Of a DNA stretch of 64,000 bases, positions 51,485 through 60,242 are shown piece after piece. Each line of letters starts with the position of its first letter. Position 1 is the first letter of the stretch. Under the pieces are notes generated by a model. The model was not told where the DNA came from, made no database searches, and saw only the letters and a program-made list of their open reading frames with translations. The position numbers and the translations under genes are program-made. This DNA comes from JAGIBJ01 sp032119595 (lineage in GTDB: Bacteria > Actinomycetota > Thermoleophilia > Solirubrobacterales > Solirubrobacteraceae), in the NCBI GenBank assembly GCA_032119595.1, contig JAUMBQ010000006.1, forward strand, positions 186,001 through 250,000. The letters are read 5' to 3'.

Positions 51485-51530
51485 CGACCTCAGCGCAGCA
51501 AGCCCACGCCGGCGAGACCTCAGCGCAGCA
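51485..51530. repeat. Two-copy 30-bp repeat at the 3' end of the 51520 gene
   Basis: GACCTCAGCGCAGCA occurs at 51486-51500 and 51516-51530. The second copy includes the TGA stop (minus strand, 51520-51522) and final codons of the small gene; the first is its duplicate in the gap. Confidence 0.65.
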
Positions 51531-51777
51531 GGGTGAGCGGGACGGCGTAGAACGCCTGCGGTCGACCTGGTTTGCCCTGCTGCGGCGCCTGCCCTTTGCG
51601 CACCTTCACGGGCCCGGCGTCGAGGGCCCCGCCGCCGTGCGCCGAGGCCCAGCGCTGAAGGTGGGTGAGGTCGACGCCGGCACGCTCCAGCAGGTCAGCC
51701 TTGAAGAGCGCGAGCCCCGGTAGCTCGCTCGTCGGCTTGAGGGTGCGAAGCGCGGCGATCAGCTCGTCGTCGGTCAT
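51520..51777 (-). CDS. Small hypothetical protein
   Basis: 85 residues from ATG 51777 (MTDDELIAALRTLKPTSELPGL). It is helical at the start; the C-terminus is basic and ends FYAVPLTLLR. No family recognised. It lies 24 bases after the stop of the 51801 gene on the same strand. Confidence 0.5.
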   Translation of the reverse strand: MTDDELIAALRTLKPTSELPGLALFKADLLERAGVDLTHLQRWASAHGGGALDAGPVKVRKGQAPQQGKPGRPQAFYAVPLTLLR

Positions 51778-51800
51778 GCTCAGAAGCGGCTGCCGGGCGA

Positions 51801-52691
51801 CTAGAGCCCGATCTGCGAGCCGCTCGTGAGGTAGCCCCATTCGACGAACGACTTCACGAGCGTCTCGGTGAACGGGATCTCCGAATCGGCGAAGGCGCCC
51901 TTGAGGAACCCGCCCGCGTCTAGCTTCGCCAGAACGCCTTTGGCGCCTTCCAAGTCGCCGAGGAGCAGGAAGTCGGCGATGACCGCGGCGCCAGCGGACT
52001 GCACCACGTCGTTGGGGTACTCCTCCTTCTTGGCGTCCGCGATGATCTCGTCGAGGAGCTGCGTCTTTTCGGTGAGGTCCTCGCGGATGGCGTCCGGGTA
52101 CTCGCGGGTGACGTCCTTCAGCGCGCCGCCACGCACCCCGACGATCTGGATGGCCGGGAAGCTCGCCGCATATGCGGAGAACGCGTAGGCGAAGCGGTCG
52201 TCGTGGCTAACGAGCTCGATGCCCGGCGCGCCGCCGATCTCCTTCAGGACGTAGCCGTAGTTGCCCCAGAACTGGCTGACCGGAGCGGCCCAGCCCGTCG
52301 CGGTGGACAGGGCGATCGACGAGGTGGAGCAGCAGTGCGCGCCACCGCTGAACGTGTCAACGATGACGTCGACGACGCCGTCGGCGTTGAGGTCGGCGAG
52401 GGTGATCCGAGGCCGGCTGTAGCTGCGGCTCTTGATGTTCGGGAGACGCGCCTTGGTGAGCTTGCCCGTCGGCCCGGTCACCGTGAGACGCAGATCGCGG
52501 TAACGGTCGTACGACTTCACGAGGCGGTAGTTCACGACCGCGGTGACGCTGCCGGAGACGGCCTTCGTGGAGGTCGGCTTCTTCGCGGCATCGGCCGCGG
52601 GCGCCAGGCCGGTGAAGGCGATGGCGGACAGCAGCGCGGTCGCGGTGAGTCGGCCGGGCCGGAGGCGGGCAGAAGAACGAAGGACGCGCAT
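51801..52691 (-). CDS. Secreted protein with calcium-loop (FG-GAP/VCBS-like) segment
   Basis: 296 residues with a signal peptide (LTATALLSAIAFTGLAPAADA). About residue 95 a TLADLNADGVVDVIVDTFSGG loop matches the DxNxDGxxD calcium motif of FG-GAP/VCBS repeats, next to a CC pair (AHCC) probably forming a disulfide. The remainder is alpha/beta and unrecognised (KKEEYPNDVVQSAGAAVIADFL). Extracellular; perhaps a binding protein. Confidence 0.65.
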   Translation of the reverse strand: MRVLRSSARLRPGRLTATALLSAIAFTGLAPAADAAKKPTSTKAVSGSVTAVVNYRLVKSYDRYRDLRLTVTGPTGKLTKARLPNIKSRSYSRPRITLADLNADGVVDVIVDTFSGGAHCCSTSSIALSTATGWAAPVSQFWGNYGYVLKEIGGAPGIELVSHDDRFAYAFSAYAASFPAIQIVGVRGGALKDVTREYPDAIREDLTEKTQLLDEIIADAKKEEYPNDVVQSAGAAVIADFLLLGDLEGAKGVLAKLDAGGFLKGAFADSEIPFTETLVKSFVEWGYLTSGSQIGL

Positions 52692-52742
52692 GGCCGGAGC
52701 GTAACGCCCAGTTGGGACGAACGCCCGATGTCAACGCTTGAC

Positions 52743-52771
52743 GTATATACGGTTGCGCTCGGAGATATACT
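52743..52771 (+). promoter_or_regulatory. Promoter/operator of the vapBC module
   Basis: Two ATATAC boxes (52745-52750 and 52765-52770) lie two helical turns apart; the first is within the palindrome GTATATAC. The second overlaps a -10 box TATACT (52766-52771) eight bases before the ATG. The layout fits autorepression by the toxin-antitoxin complex. Confidence 0.55.
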
Positions 52772-52779
52772 CGCTCGTC

Positions 52780-52974
52780 ATGGGCAAGCACCTCGTGGAC
52801 CTGGATGAAGATCGCCTCGCAGCCGCTCGAGCCGCATTGGGCACCCGCACCATCAAGGACACCGTCAATCAGGCACTGAAGGCCGCGACAGCCGATCGCG
52901 ACCATCAGGTGATCACCGCGCTCGACCGCCTCGCCGCCGCGGAGCTTCACGAGCGCAACGACGCCTGGCAGTGA
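52780..52974 (+). CDS. vapB: VapB-type antitoxin
   Basis: 64 residues from ATG 52780. The N-terminal part (MGKHLVDLDEDRLAAARAALGTRT) and IKDTVNQALKAATADR resemble the VapB ribbon-helix-helix type with DNA-binding helices; the C-terminus (DRLAAAELHERNDAWQ) would wrap the toxin. It is followed with a four-base overlap (GTGA) by the toxin. It should neutralise VapC and repress this promoter. Confidence 0.85.
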   Translation: MGKHLVDLDEDRLAAARAALGTRTIKDTVNQALKAATADRDHQVITALDRLAAAELHERNDAWQ

Positions 52975-53378
52975 CGTACCTCATCGATACGAGCGTCCTC
53001 AAGCGGATCGGCCACCCCGACGTCCGAGCCCGCATCCAGCCGCTCGCGATCCGCGGCGAGATCGCACGAGCCTCGATCTGCGACCTTGAAGTCGGGTACT
53101 CCGCACGCAACGGCGACGAATGGACCCAACTCATCGACGCCCTTTCTCCGTTCCCCGTGGTGGAAACCACTGCGGCCCACGTGCGCCGAGCGCTCCAAAC
53201 GCAACACCTCCTCGCACAGCGGAGTCAGCGCGGTCGGAAGATCCCAGACCTCCTCATCGCGGCCGCGGCGGAGGAGCGCGGCCTCGTCGTGCTTCACTAC
53301 GACGCCGATTTCGACCTGATTGCTGGAATCACCGGCCAGGCGACGGACTGGGTCTCGCCCGCCGGCTCGCTCGACTGA
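52971..53378 (+). CDS. vapC: VapC-type PIN-domain ribonuclease toxin
   Basis: 135 residues, GTG start overlapping the vapB stop. PIN-domain acidic residues are all present: Asp6 (YLIDTSVL), Glu40 (DLEVGYSA), Asp93 (KIPDLLIAA) and Asp111/113 (HYDADFD). The enzyme cleaves tRNA or rRNA with Mg2+ when free of VapB. It lies far from the mobile element and may be a resident module. Confidence 0.92.
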   Translation: MTYLIDTSVLKRIGHPDVRARIQPLAIRGEIARASICDLEVGYSARNGDEWTQLIDALSPFPVVETTAAHVRRALQTQHLLAQRSQRGRKIPDLLIAAAAEERGLVVLHYDADFDLIAGITGQATDWVSPAGSLD

Positions 53379-53384
53379 GCGCCG

Positions 53385-54182
53385 CTACTCCTTGGTCGAC
53401 GGCACCAACGCGGGCTTCGCAACGATGCGGGCGGACACGCGCGGAGCCAGCGCGACCAGCAAGGTCATGACGCGCCAGGGCGTGGGCGCGTGGCGTTCGG
53501 GGCGGCGGGTGCGGATGAGGTACGCGGCGGCGTCGGCCACGTGACTCGGTTTGCCGACCAGCCGCGCCGTGAGCTTCTTCTCGGTGAGCTCGGTCTGCGG
53601 GAAGCCCTCCGTCGGGATGAAGCCAGGGAGGATCACGCCGACGTGGACGCCGAAGGCGGCCTCCTCGGCGCGCAGCGCGTCGGCCCAGCCCATGAGGGCA
53701 AACTTCGACGCGGAATAGGCACCGGCGTTCGGGCGGGAGATCCGGCCGGCCACGCTCGACACGATCAGGATCGACGACGGCGCCGCCGCCCGCAGCGCCG
53801 GCAGGAGCGCTTCGGTGACGCGAAGCTGCGCGTCGAAGTTGAGGGCCATCACGTCGCGGTAGCCGGCATGACCGATCTTCGCGAAGCTTCCACGGCCACC
53901 GCTTCCGGCGTTGTTCACGAGCACCGCGAGCTTGCCGCCCGCCGCGTCGACGGCCGCTGCAAGCTTGGCCGGGCCATCATCATCGGTCAGGTCGACGGCC
54001 GCGACGAGCGAGCCCGGCAGCTCCTTCGAAAGCGCCTCCAGTCGCTCCGCCCGGCGCGCGACCAAGATCACGCGATAGCCGTCAGCGCTGAGCCTGCGTG
54101 CCACGGCCTCGCCCAGTCCACTGGAGGCGCCCGTGACCAGGGCGAGCGGCCGGGAACCGGCAGAGGAAGGCGTCTCGGGCAT
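53385..54182 (-). CDS. Short-chain dehydrogenase/reductase
   Basis: 265 residues. Rossmann motif ALVTGASSGLGEAVARRL, DLTDDDGPA (cofactor region), VLVNNAGSGGRG, catalytic Ser in IVSSVAGRIS and YSASK. It is a classical SDR using NAD(P)H; VARRAER after the second strand suggests NADP(H). A C-terminal extension past the catalytic domain (TPWRVMTLLVALAPRVSARI) looks membrane-associated, as in SDRs acting on lipids. Substrate unknown. Confidence 0.9.
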   Translation of the reverse strand: MPETPSSAGSRPLALVTGASSGLGEAVARRLSADGYRVILVARRAERLEALSKELPGSLVAAVDLTDDDGPAKLAAAVDAAGGKLAVLVNNAGSGGRGSFAKIGHAGYRDVMALNFDAQLRVTEALLPALRAAAPSSILIVSSVAGRISRPNAGAYSASKFALMGWADALRAEEAAFGVHVGVILPGFIPTEGFPQTELTEKKLTARLVGKPSHVADAAAYLIRTRRPERHAPTPWRVMTLLVALAPRVSARIVAKPALVPSTKE

Positions 54183-54268
54183 GCGCCGGAGACTACTTCC
54201 GAGCCAGCGCTGGCCGTCGCCGACCGCGGTGACCGGCGTGCACGGCCGGCTGGGCCGACAAGATTGCG

Positions 54269-55444
54269 GTGATGCCCGGACTCCGCCTGTCGATCGTCAC
54301 CTGTCTCGGAGCGCTGGTGCTCGGGACCGGACTCACGGGATGCGGCGGCGAAGCGTCGGAGCGCGACGCGAACCTCGACCCGCTCGGTCCGGCGTCGACG
54401 CAGCCACGCGACGCCGACGCAGCCACGTCGACGCCGTCTGGAGAAGACCCTGCGAAGGCCGAGGCTAGCGACCAGCCCAAGCGAGGCGAGGTGAAGGTCA
54501 TCGCCTCAGGCCTTCAGGTGCCTTGGGACATCGCGTTCACGCCGGGCGGCGACGCGTTCGTGTCCGAGCGCGACCGTGGCGACATCCTGCGGCTCAGCGC
54601 TGGCGGGGGTGATCCGACAACGCTCATGACCGTCCCAGGAGTGAGCGCAAGCGGCGAGGGCGGGCTGCTCGGCCTGGCCGTGTCGCCCGCGTTCACCACC
54701 GACCGGACGCTCTACGCGTATCTGACGGCTGCGGACGACAACCGCGTCGTCGCGATCGACACCCGCACGAAGAAGGCGACGCCGATCCTGACCGGCCTGG
54801 CCAAGGGCGAGATCCACAACGGCGGTGCACTGGAGTTCGGGCCGGACGGCAAGTTGTACGTCGGCGTCGGCGAGGTCGGGGAGCCCGGCCTCGCGCAGGA
54901 CCGCTCCATACACAACGGCAAGATCCTGCGGATCGAGCGAGATGGCGATGTCCCGTCCGACAACCCGTTTTCCGGGTCGCCCGTCTGGTCCCTCGGGCAT
55001 CGCAACGTCCAAGGCTTCACCTGGGATTCCGAAGGCCGGATGTGGGCGAGTGAATTCGGGCAGAACGAGGTCGACGAGGTGAACCTCATCCGCAAGGGCG
55101 CGAACTACGGCTGGCCCGAGGTCGAGGGCAAAGGCGACACGCGGGGCGGCAAGTTCACGAGCCCGGTGGTGACGTGGAGCCCGACCTCGTCGAGTTCGCC
55201 GAGCGGTGCGGCGATTGCCGGCGACGAGCTCTACGTGAGCGCCCTTGCCGGCCGCACGCTCTGGCAGATCCCGCTCGACGGGACGACTGCTGGCCCCGCG
55301 AAGAGTCTCTTCCCGGACACCTACGGCCGGGTACGCGGCGTGGCGACGGCCCCGAACGGGACGATCTGGTTCTCGACTTCCAACACCGATGGGCGGGGCG
55401 ACCCCGCAGGCGACGACGACCGGATCCTGCAACTCGGGGTGTGA
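54269..55444 (+). CDS. Lipoprotein sugar dehydrogenase-like beta-propeller (GSDH)
   Basis: 391 residues. Signal with lipobox LTGC (Cys25), then a Thr/Asp/Pro linker (30-70). The six-bladed propeller has VPWDIAFTPGG, GEGGLLGLAVSPAF, EIHNGGALEFGPDGKLYVGVGE, SLGHRNVQGF and NYGWPEVEG, the glucose/sorbosone dehydrogenase (Asd/YliI) pattern with the catalytic His (IHNGG) and the PQQ-binding Arg-Asn. It would oxidise sugars outside the membrane if PQQ is available; many homologues lack PQQ and are of unknown use. GTG 54269 and ATG 54272 are both possible starts. Confidence 0.88.
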   Translation: MMPGLRLSIVTCLGALVLGTGLTGCGGEASERDANLDPLGPASTQPRDADAATSTPSGEDPAKAEASDQPKRGEVKVIASGLQVPWDIAFTPGGDAFVSERDRGDILRLSAGGGDPTTLMTVPGVSASGEGGLLGLAVSPAFTTDRTLYAYLTAADDNRVVAIDTRTKKATPILTGLAKGEIHNGGALEFGPDGKLYVGVGEVGEPGLAQDRSIHNGKILRIERDGDVPSDNPFSGSPVWSLGHRNVQGFTWDSEGRMWASEFGQNEVDEVNLIRKGANYGWPEVEGKGDTRGGKFTSPVVTWSPTSSSSPSGAAIAGDELYVSALAGRTLWQIPLDGTTAGPAKSLFPDTYGRVRGVATAPNGTIWFSTSNTDGRGDPAGDDDRILQLGV

Positions 55445-55514
55445 CGAGGGTCGTCGCCCAGCCTCTCCCAAACGGCTCAGGTCTCCGGCGGCAGGACTGC
55501 GCCGCCGTGAGCCG

Positions 55515-56324
55515 CTACGCGACAAGTACCGCGGCGACGAGCGCGGCGGCTTCGGTCAGCGCGATCGAAGCGCCCAGTGTGTCGCCGGTGCGCCCGCCGA
55601 GGAGGGACCGGGCGCGGGCATCGACCAGGAGCTGCATCACCACGACGGCGATCGCCATCGCGCCGACCGCCGCGAAGCCTGGCAGCGCAAGCCACGGCAG
55701 GCCGGCCCACGCGAGCGCGACGAGCACGGCACTCACCATGAGGAGCGCGACGAACGTCGCTGCGAGCGCCCGGCCGGTGACGGCGAAGCCGGCACCGAGG
55801 CCGCCCGGACGAGCCGGTGGGAGCCGCCACGCGTGCGCGACGGCTCCTGTTCTAGCGAGCGCCATCGCAAAGGCGAGCGTGAGCGGAAGCTCACCGGGGT
55901 CGGGCGTGGTCGCTGCGGCGACGACGAGGGCGAACCAGCCGACGATCGCGACGGTGCCGTAGGCCCCCGTCGCCGAATCCCGCATGATCTCGAGCCGTCG
56001 CTCGCGGGATCCGCCTCGCGCGCCCAAGGCGTCGAAACTGTCGGCCAGGCCGTCGAGGTGCAGCGCGCCGGTGAGGCCGGCCAGCAGGATGGCCACAAGG
56101 GCGCCGGCGAGCAGCGGCGCGTGGTCGGACGGAAGGGAAGCGACCAGACCAATCAGGAGCCCGAGCAGCGCGCCCACGACCGGGAACCACGGCGCCGACG
56201 CCGCCACTTCTCGGGCGCCGATCGATCCCTGCGCCTTCGCTGGGATCGGGAGGATCGTGAGCAGGGTGAGGGCCGCGACGAGCGCGCGCGCTCCGACGCC
56301 GGGGGAGGCCGGTGCCTCAGACAT
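55515..56324 (-). CDS. cobS: Adenosylcobinamide-GDP ribazoletransferase
   Basis: 269 residues from ATG 56324, which overlaps the bluB-cobT stop by eight bases. Membrane protein with about six helices. CobS hallmarks: WFPVVGALLGLLIG, LTGALHLDGLADSFDALG with Asp ligands, RRLEIMRDSATGAYG, and GRTGDTLGASIALTE near the C-terminus. It joins alpha-ribazole and adenosylcobinamide-GDP, the last step of cobalamin assembly. Confidence 0.95.
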   Translation of the reverse strand: MSEAPASPGVGARALVAALTLLTILPIPAKAQGSIGAREVAASAPWFPVVGALLGLLIGLVASLPSDHAPLLAGALVAILLAGLTGALHLDGLADSFDALGARGGSRERRLEIMRDSATGAYGTVAIVGWFALVVAAATTPDPGELPLTLAFAMALARTGAVAHAWRLPPARPGGLGAGFAVTGRALAATFVALLMVSAVLVALAWAGLPWLALPGFAAVGAMAIAVVVMQLLVDARARSLLGGRTGDTLGASIALTEAAALVAAVLVA

Positions 56325-58185
56325 CGCCGGGTGCTGCCTGCTCGGCAGCCGCGGCGGTCGGACCATCGACGCCCGCTTCGGCGAACGTGGCCATGCCGGC
56401 ATGCAGCGCGCCGGTCGACGCCAGGAGCGGCAGGGCCAGCAACGCGCCCGACGCCTCGCCGAGTCGCAGGCGCAGATCGAGCAGCGGCTCCAGACCGAGT
56501 TCTGCGAGAACGGCGGTATGCGCCGGCTCCGCCGAGCGATGCGCGGCAAGCAGCGACTCGGCCACGAGCGGCTCGCGCCGAACCGCGGCGATCGCGGCGA
56601 CGCCCGTCGCGAAGCCGTCGAGCAGGACCGGGAGGCGTAGGCGCGCCGCCGCGGTCGCCGCGCCGGCCAGAAGCGAGAACTCCAGACCGCCGAGGGCCGC
56701 GAGGATGGCATCCGGGTCGCCTCCCGCGACGACGTCGGCATGCTGCTGCAGCGTCGCAGCGACCGCCGCCCGCTTGCGATCCAGGCCCGCGGCGTCGACG
56801 CCGGTACCGCGGCCCACGACCTGCCGCGCGACGAGCCCGCAGAGCGCCGCAGCGAGGACGGCGGCAGTCGTGGTGTTACCGATGCCGATCTCCCCCACGA
56901 CGATCAGGTCGACCCCTTCGGCCGCGAGGTCTTCCACGAGCGACTCGCCGGTCGCCCAGGCCCGCGCATGCTCAGCGGGCGTCATCGCAGCACCATCAGT
57001 GAAGTCGGCCGTGCCTCGACGCACTTTTCGGTCGATGACACCCTCCGGCGTCGGGCCGGCCAACCCGACATCCACCACCCGCAGGAGGTGGCCGTCTCGC
57101 GCAGCCAGCACGCCGACGGCGCTCTCACCGCGCGCCGCCGCCGCAGCGACCTGCGCGCTCACCTTGGATCCGAAGAGGCTGGTGCCGCGAACGGCGTGGC
57201 CGTGGTCGGCGGCGGCGACGATGACGCCGGCCTGAGGCGCCGCAGGGAGCGGTCCGCCGGTGATCGCAGCCCACCGCTCAAGGGCGGCGTCGAGCGCGCC
57301 GAGGCTTCCGGCGGGCCGGATGAGCTGGTCGGCGCGGTCGCGCACGGCGATCTGCGCGTCGCGGTCCGGGGCTGGGATCGGTGCGCGGTCGGCGGCACGG
57401 TCGCCGACGCCTGGCCCGCGCGGCCCCTGCCGCAGCGCGGGCGGCACGGCTTCAGGCCGCTCCTCCCACTGCTCGCTCAGGATGACCGCGTCGAGCGGCG
57501 TGCGGGCCGACCAGCCGGCCGACTCCAGGCCCGGCCGGACCGGGCGTTCATCGGGCCAGCCGACGCAGAGATAGGCGACGGGTTCCACGCGAGCTGGCAG
57601 GCCGAAGACCTCGCGGAGATCGTCCGGGTCATAGAACGACACCCAGCCGATGCCGAGCCCCTCGGCGCGGGCCGCGAGCCAGATGTTTTGCACCGCGCAG
57701 GCCGTCGAGTAGATGTCGGTCTCGGGGATCGTGCCGCGGCCAAGCACCTCGACGGCGTCATCGCCATGGTCACAGCAGACCACGAGCCCGACGGGTGCCT
57801 CGACGACCCCCTCGATCTTCTGGTCCAGGAACGCGCGGGCGCGCTCGTCGAACCGATCGGCCTGGCGGATGCGCTCGCGCTGCGCGAGCTGCCGAACGGC
57901 GCTGCGGCGCTCGATCGAGCGCACGACGATGAAGCGCCATGGCTGCATCAGCCCCACCGAGGGCGCGCGGTGCCCGGCCTGCAGAACGCGGCGGAGCACG
58001 TCGTCCGGCACGGCGTCCGGGCGGTAGCGGCGAATGTCGCGGCGCTCCGCGATCACGTCGTGCACCGCCTGCAGCGCGTCCGGCTCGAAGCGCCATCCAC
58101 GCGGATCCGCTGCGCGCTGCGCCGCACGCGAAGCATCGAACCCCTCCGGCGTGACCGGACGGGGCGTCTGCGGAGTACTCGCCAT
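56317..58185 (-). CDS. BluB-CobT fusion: DMB synthase / DMB phosphoribosyltransferase
   Basis: 622 residues. Residues about 20-235 are a BluB/nitroreductase domain (RRDIRRYRPDAV, HRAPSVGLMQPWRFIVV, TDIYSTACAVQNIWLAARAEGLGIGWVSF), which cuts FMNH2 to give 5,6-dimethylbenzimidazole. Residues about 270-620 are CobT (VIVAAADHGHAVRG, DLIVVGEIGIGNTTTAAVLAAAL, VDAAGLDRKRAA), which makes alpha-ribazole phosphate. Fusion couples two consecutive steps. The stop overlaps cobS. Confidence 0.95.
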   Translation of the reverse strand: MASTPQTPRPVTPEGFDASRAAQRAADPRGWRFEPDALQAVHDVIAERRDIRRYRPDAVPDDVLRRVLQAGHRAPSVGLMQPWRFIVVRSIERRSAVRQLAQRERIRQADRFDERARAFLDQKIEGVVEAPVGLVVCCDHGDDAVEVLGRGTIPETDIYSTACAVQNIWLAARAEGLGIGWVSFYDPDDLREVFGLPARVEPVAYLCVGWPDERPVRPGLESAGWSARTPLDAVILSEQWEERPEAVPPALRQGPRGPGVGDRAADRAPIPAPDRDAQIAVRDRADQLIRPAGSLGALDAALERWAAITGGPLPAAPQAGVIVAAADHGHAVRGTSLFGSKVSAQVAAAAARGESAVGVLAARDGHLLRVVDVGLAGPTPEGVIDRKVRRGTADFTDGAAMTPAEHARAWATGESLVEDLAAEGVDLIVVGEIGIGNTTTAAVLAAALCGLVARQVVGRGTGVDAAGLDRKRAAVAATLQQHADVVAGGDPDAILAALGGLEFSLLAGAATAAARLRLPVLLDGFATGVAAIAAVRREPLVAESLLAAHRSAEPAHTAVLAELGLEPLLDLRLRLGEASGALLALPLLASTGALHAGMATFAEAGVDGPTAAAAEQAAPGDV

Positions 58186-58314
58186 CAGGGCAGCAACGGT
58201 ACCGAGGGCGCGACGCCCACGGCAGCCGCTCCCACGCTCGCCGCGCGGCCATCCAGGCGCCGAAGCCCGGCAACCGGCGCATCCGGGCGCCTTCGCCCGC
58301 TACCTTCCCGGGCG

Positions 58315-58938
58315 ATGGCGGTCGTGGCAGCAAGTGGATGGATCAACAACGCGGTCGTCACCGGGGGCTATCCGGCGCTCGCGGGACTGATCCTGGTGGA
58401 GAATGTGTTCCCACCGATCCCGTCGGAGCTGATCCTGCCGTTGGCCGGCTATTACGTCGGGACCGGCGAACTGCTCTTCATCGTGGCCGTCCTCGCGGCC
58501 ACACTTGGCTCCGTGGTCGGTGCACTGCTCCTCTACGGCGGCGCGCGCCGCGGCGGGCGTCCGCTCATCTACCGCTATCCGAGGCTGCTTCGCCTCAAGG
58601 AGGCCGACCTCGATCGTGCCGACGCCTGGTTCGACCGCTACGGCGCGTGGATCGTGCTGTTCGGGCGGCTCGTCCCGGGCGTGCGAAGCATCGTGTCGGT
58701 GCCCGCAGGCCTCTCGGAGATGCCGATGTGGTGGTTCATCACGCTCACGGCGCTCGGGTCCGCGATCTGGAACAGCGCCCTGATCGGGGCCGGATGGGCA
58801 CTCGGCGATCAGTTCGGCGAAATCGAGACGATCATCGGGCCGCTCTCCCGCCTCGTGCTCGTCGCGCTCGTCGTCGGTACGGGTCTGTTCGTTGCGCGTC
58901 GCTGGCAGCTGCGCCGCGCCGCCCGCGCTACGGCCTGA
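58315..58938 (+). CDS. DedA family membrane protein
   Basis: 207 residues from ATG 58315. NVFPPIPSELILPLAGY (the DedA Glu box), RRGGRPLIYRYPRLLRL, FDRYGAWIVLFGRLVPGVRSIVSVPAG and a last helix near the C-terminus. Second DedA paralogue in the window, without the long tail of the first. Its stop overlaps that of the converging thymidylate kinase by 11 bases. Confidence 0.9.
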   Translation: MAVVAASGWINNAVVTGGYPALAGLILVENVFPPIPSELILPLAGYYVGTGELLFIVAVLAATLGSVVGALLLYGGARRGGRPLIYRYPRLLRLKEADLDRADAWFDRYGAWIVLFGRLVPGVRSIVSVPAGLSEMPMWWFITLTALGSAIWNSALIGAGWALGDQFGEIETIIGPLSRLVLVALVVGTGLFVARRWQLRRAARATA

Positions 58939-59530
58939 CCACGGAGCCGACGGCCTCGCGCAGACGCGCCTGGACCTCGTCGATGCTGCCGGTGGCGTCC
59001 AGGCGCTGGAAGGTCGTGGCCTCCGGCAGCGACCAGTACGCCTTCGTGAACGCCGCCAGGTAATCGAGTTCCTCGCGGTCGTAGCCACGCACCTCCACGC
59101 GATGCTGAGCCACGTCCTCGGTGACGCTCAGGAAGAACACCGCGTCAGGGGCTCTGAACCAGCGCAGGATCGCACGAGCCAAGCGCTCTCCGCGGTCGAC
59201 CCGAGCCCGGATCAGCGCGTATTGGCAATACGAGTAGCGATCCATCACCGCTACCCGCCCCGTGACCTGCGACGAGATTCGTGCACGCGCGAGCGCCGCC
59301 GTCCGCACCGCGATCTCGACCACCACCTGCCCGCTCGAACCCAGGAGCCCTCGGGTGTCGCCCCGGCCAAGCCGGCCAGCGAGCCGGTCGGTCACGCGCC
59401 GCCCGCCCGGATTCTCGAAGTACGAGGCGGGCACGCCTTCAGCGCTCAGCCACGCCGCGAGCAGCTTGGACTGGGTCGTCTTGCCGGCCCCGTCGACTCC
59501 GAGCACGGCGATGATCAGCGGGCGAGGCAC
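58928..59530 (-). CDS. tmk: Thymidylate kinase-like protein
   Basis: 200 residues from GTG 59530; the upstream frame overlaps the cobC gene start. P-loop VLGVDGAGKTTQSKLLAAWL, VMDRYSYCQY (the DRY/H motif of TMP kinases) and a lid RGYDREELDYLAAF. It phosphorylates dTMP in the cytoplasm or serves as a related nucleotide kinase. It lies in the cobalamin region but on the opposite strand, so the link is probably only positional. Confidence 0.88.
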   Translation of the reverse strand: MPRPLIIAVLGVDGAGKTTQSKLLAAWLSAEGVPASYFENPGGRRVTDRLAGRLGRGDTRGLLGSSGQVVVEIAVRTAALARARISSQVTGRVAVMDRYSYCQYALIRARVDRGERLARAILRWFRAPDAVFFLSVTEDVAQHRVEVRGYDREELDYLAAFTKAYWSLPEATTFQRLDATGSIDEVQARLREAVGSVVRP

Positions 59531-59564
59531 GCGCGCAACGCTAGACGGCGGGAGCGCTGCGAGA

Positions 59565-60242
59565 ATGCCTGGCAGCGTGAAGCGACTGATCCTGATCCGC
59601 CATGGCTCGACGAGTGCGGTGCGCGGCGCCGCGTTTCCCGTGGACGAGCCGCTCGACCGATTCGGCGTCGAAGCGGCCATGGCGCTCACCGGGTCCGCTG
59701 GCCGCGGCGTGGCCCTCTGCGGTCCCTCGCTGCGCGCACGGGAGACCGCCGCGCTCCTCGGACTCGAGGCTGCCGTCGACCATGCTCTCGACGAATGCGA
59801 CTTCGGAAGCTGGCGCGGCCGCTCACTCGCCGACCTTCATGCCGAGGATCCCGACGCGGTCGGGCTCTGGCTCGGTCACCCCGATGCTGCCCCGCACGGC
59901 GGTGAGACCCTCAGCGAGGTCCACCATCGCGTCGACGCGTGGCTCACGAAAGAGGCCCACGGCGACGGCCGGACCATTGCGATCACGAGCGGCGGGGTCA
60001 TCAAGTCGGCGGTGGCCATCGCTCTCGGCGCGCCGATCGACGCCACCTGGCAGATCGACGTCAATCCCTTGCACTTCACCGAGCTGCATGCCCACGACGG
60101 CCGCTGGTCGATTGCCTGCATGAACGCGCCGCTCGTGCCCGTCAGTGATCGCGCCCGTGCCCGAGGCACTGGGCCTTCGAGCGACCGTGACACGGAGCGA
60201 CCGGACGCCACCGAGCCTGCCGTCGCGGCGGATCCCGAGTGA
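59565..60242 (+). CDS. Histidine phosphatase, CobC-like
   Basis: 225 residues from ATG 59565 (a GTG at 59577 is the alternative). Phosphatase motif LILIRHGSTSAVRG (catalytic His), CGPSLRARETAALL, HALDECDFGSWRGR and GRTIAITSGGVIKSAV (second His replaced by Ser-Gly: TSGGV instead of SHGG). The family member CobC removes phosphate from alpha-ribazole-5'-P before CobS. The Ser in place of the second His is noted for this protein. It is four bases overlapped with cobD, so the role in cobalamin synthesis is well supported by context. Confidence 0.8.
   Translation: MPGSVKRLILIRHGSTSAVRGAAFPVDEPLDRFGVEAAMALTGSAGRGVALCGPSLRARETAALLGLEAAVDHALDECDFGSWRGRSLADLHAEDPDAVGLWLGHPDAAPHGGETLSEVHHRVDAWLTKEAHGDGRTIAITSGGVIKSAVAIALGAPIDATWQIDVNPLHFTELHAHDGRWSIACMNAPLVPVSDRARARGTGPSSDRDTERPDATEPAVAADPE

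Noticed and set aside
58186..58314. Cobalamin riboswitch in the cob region
   Set aside because: No B12-box-like core was found in this gap or in front of the 59565 gene.
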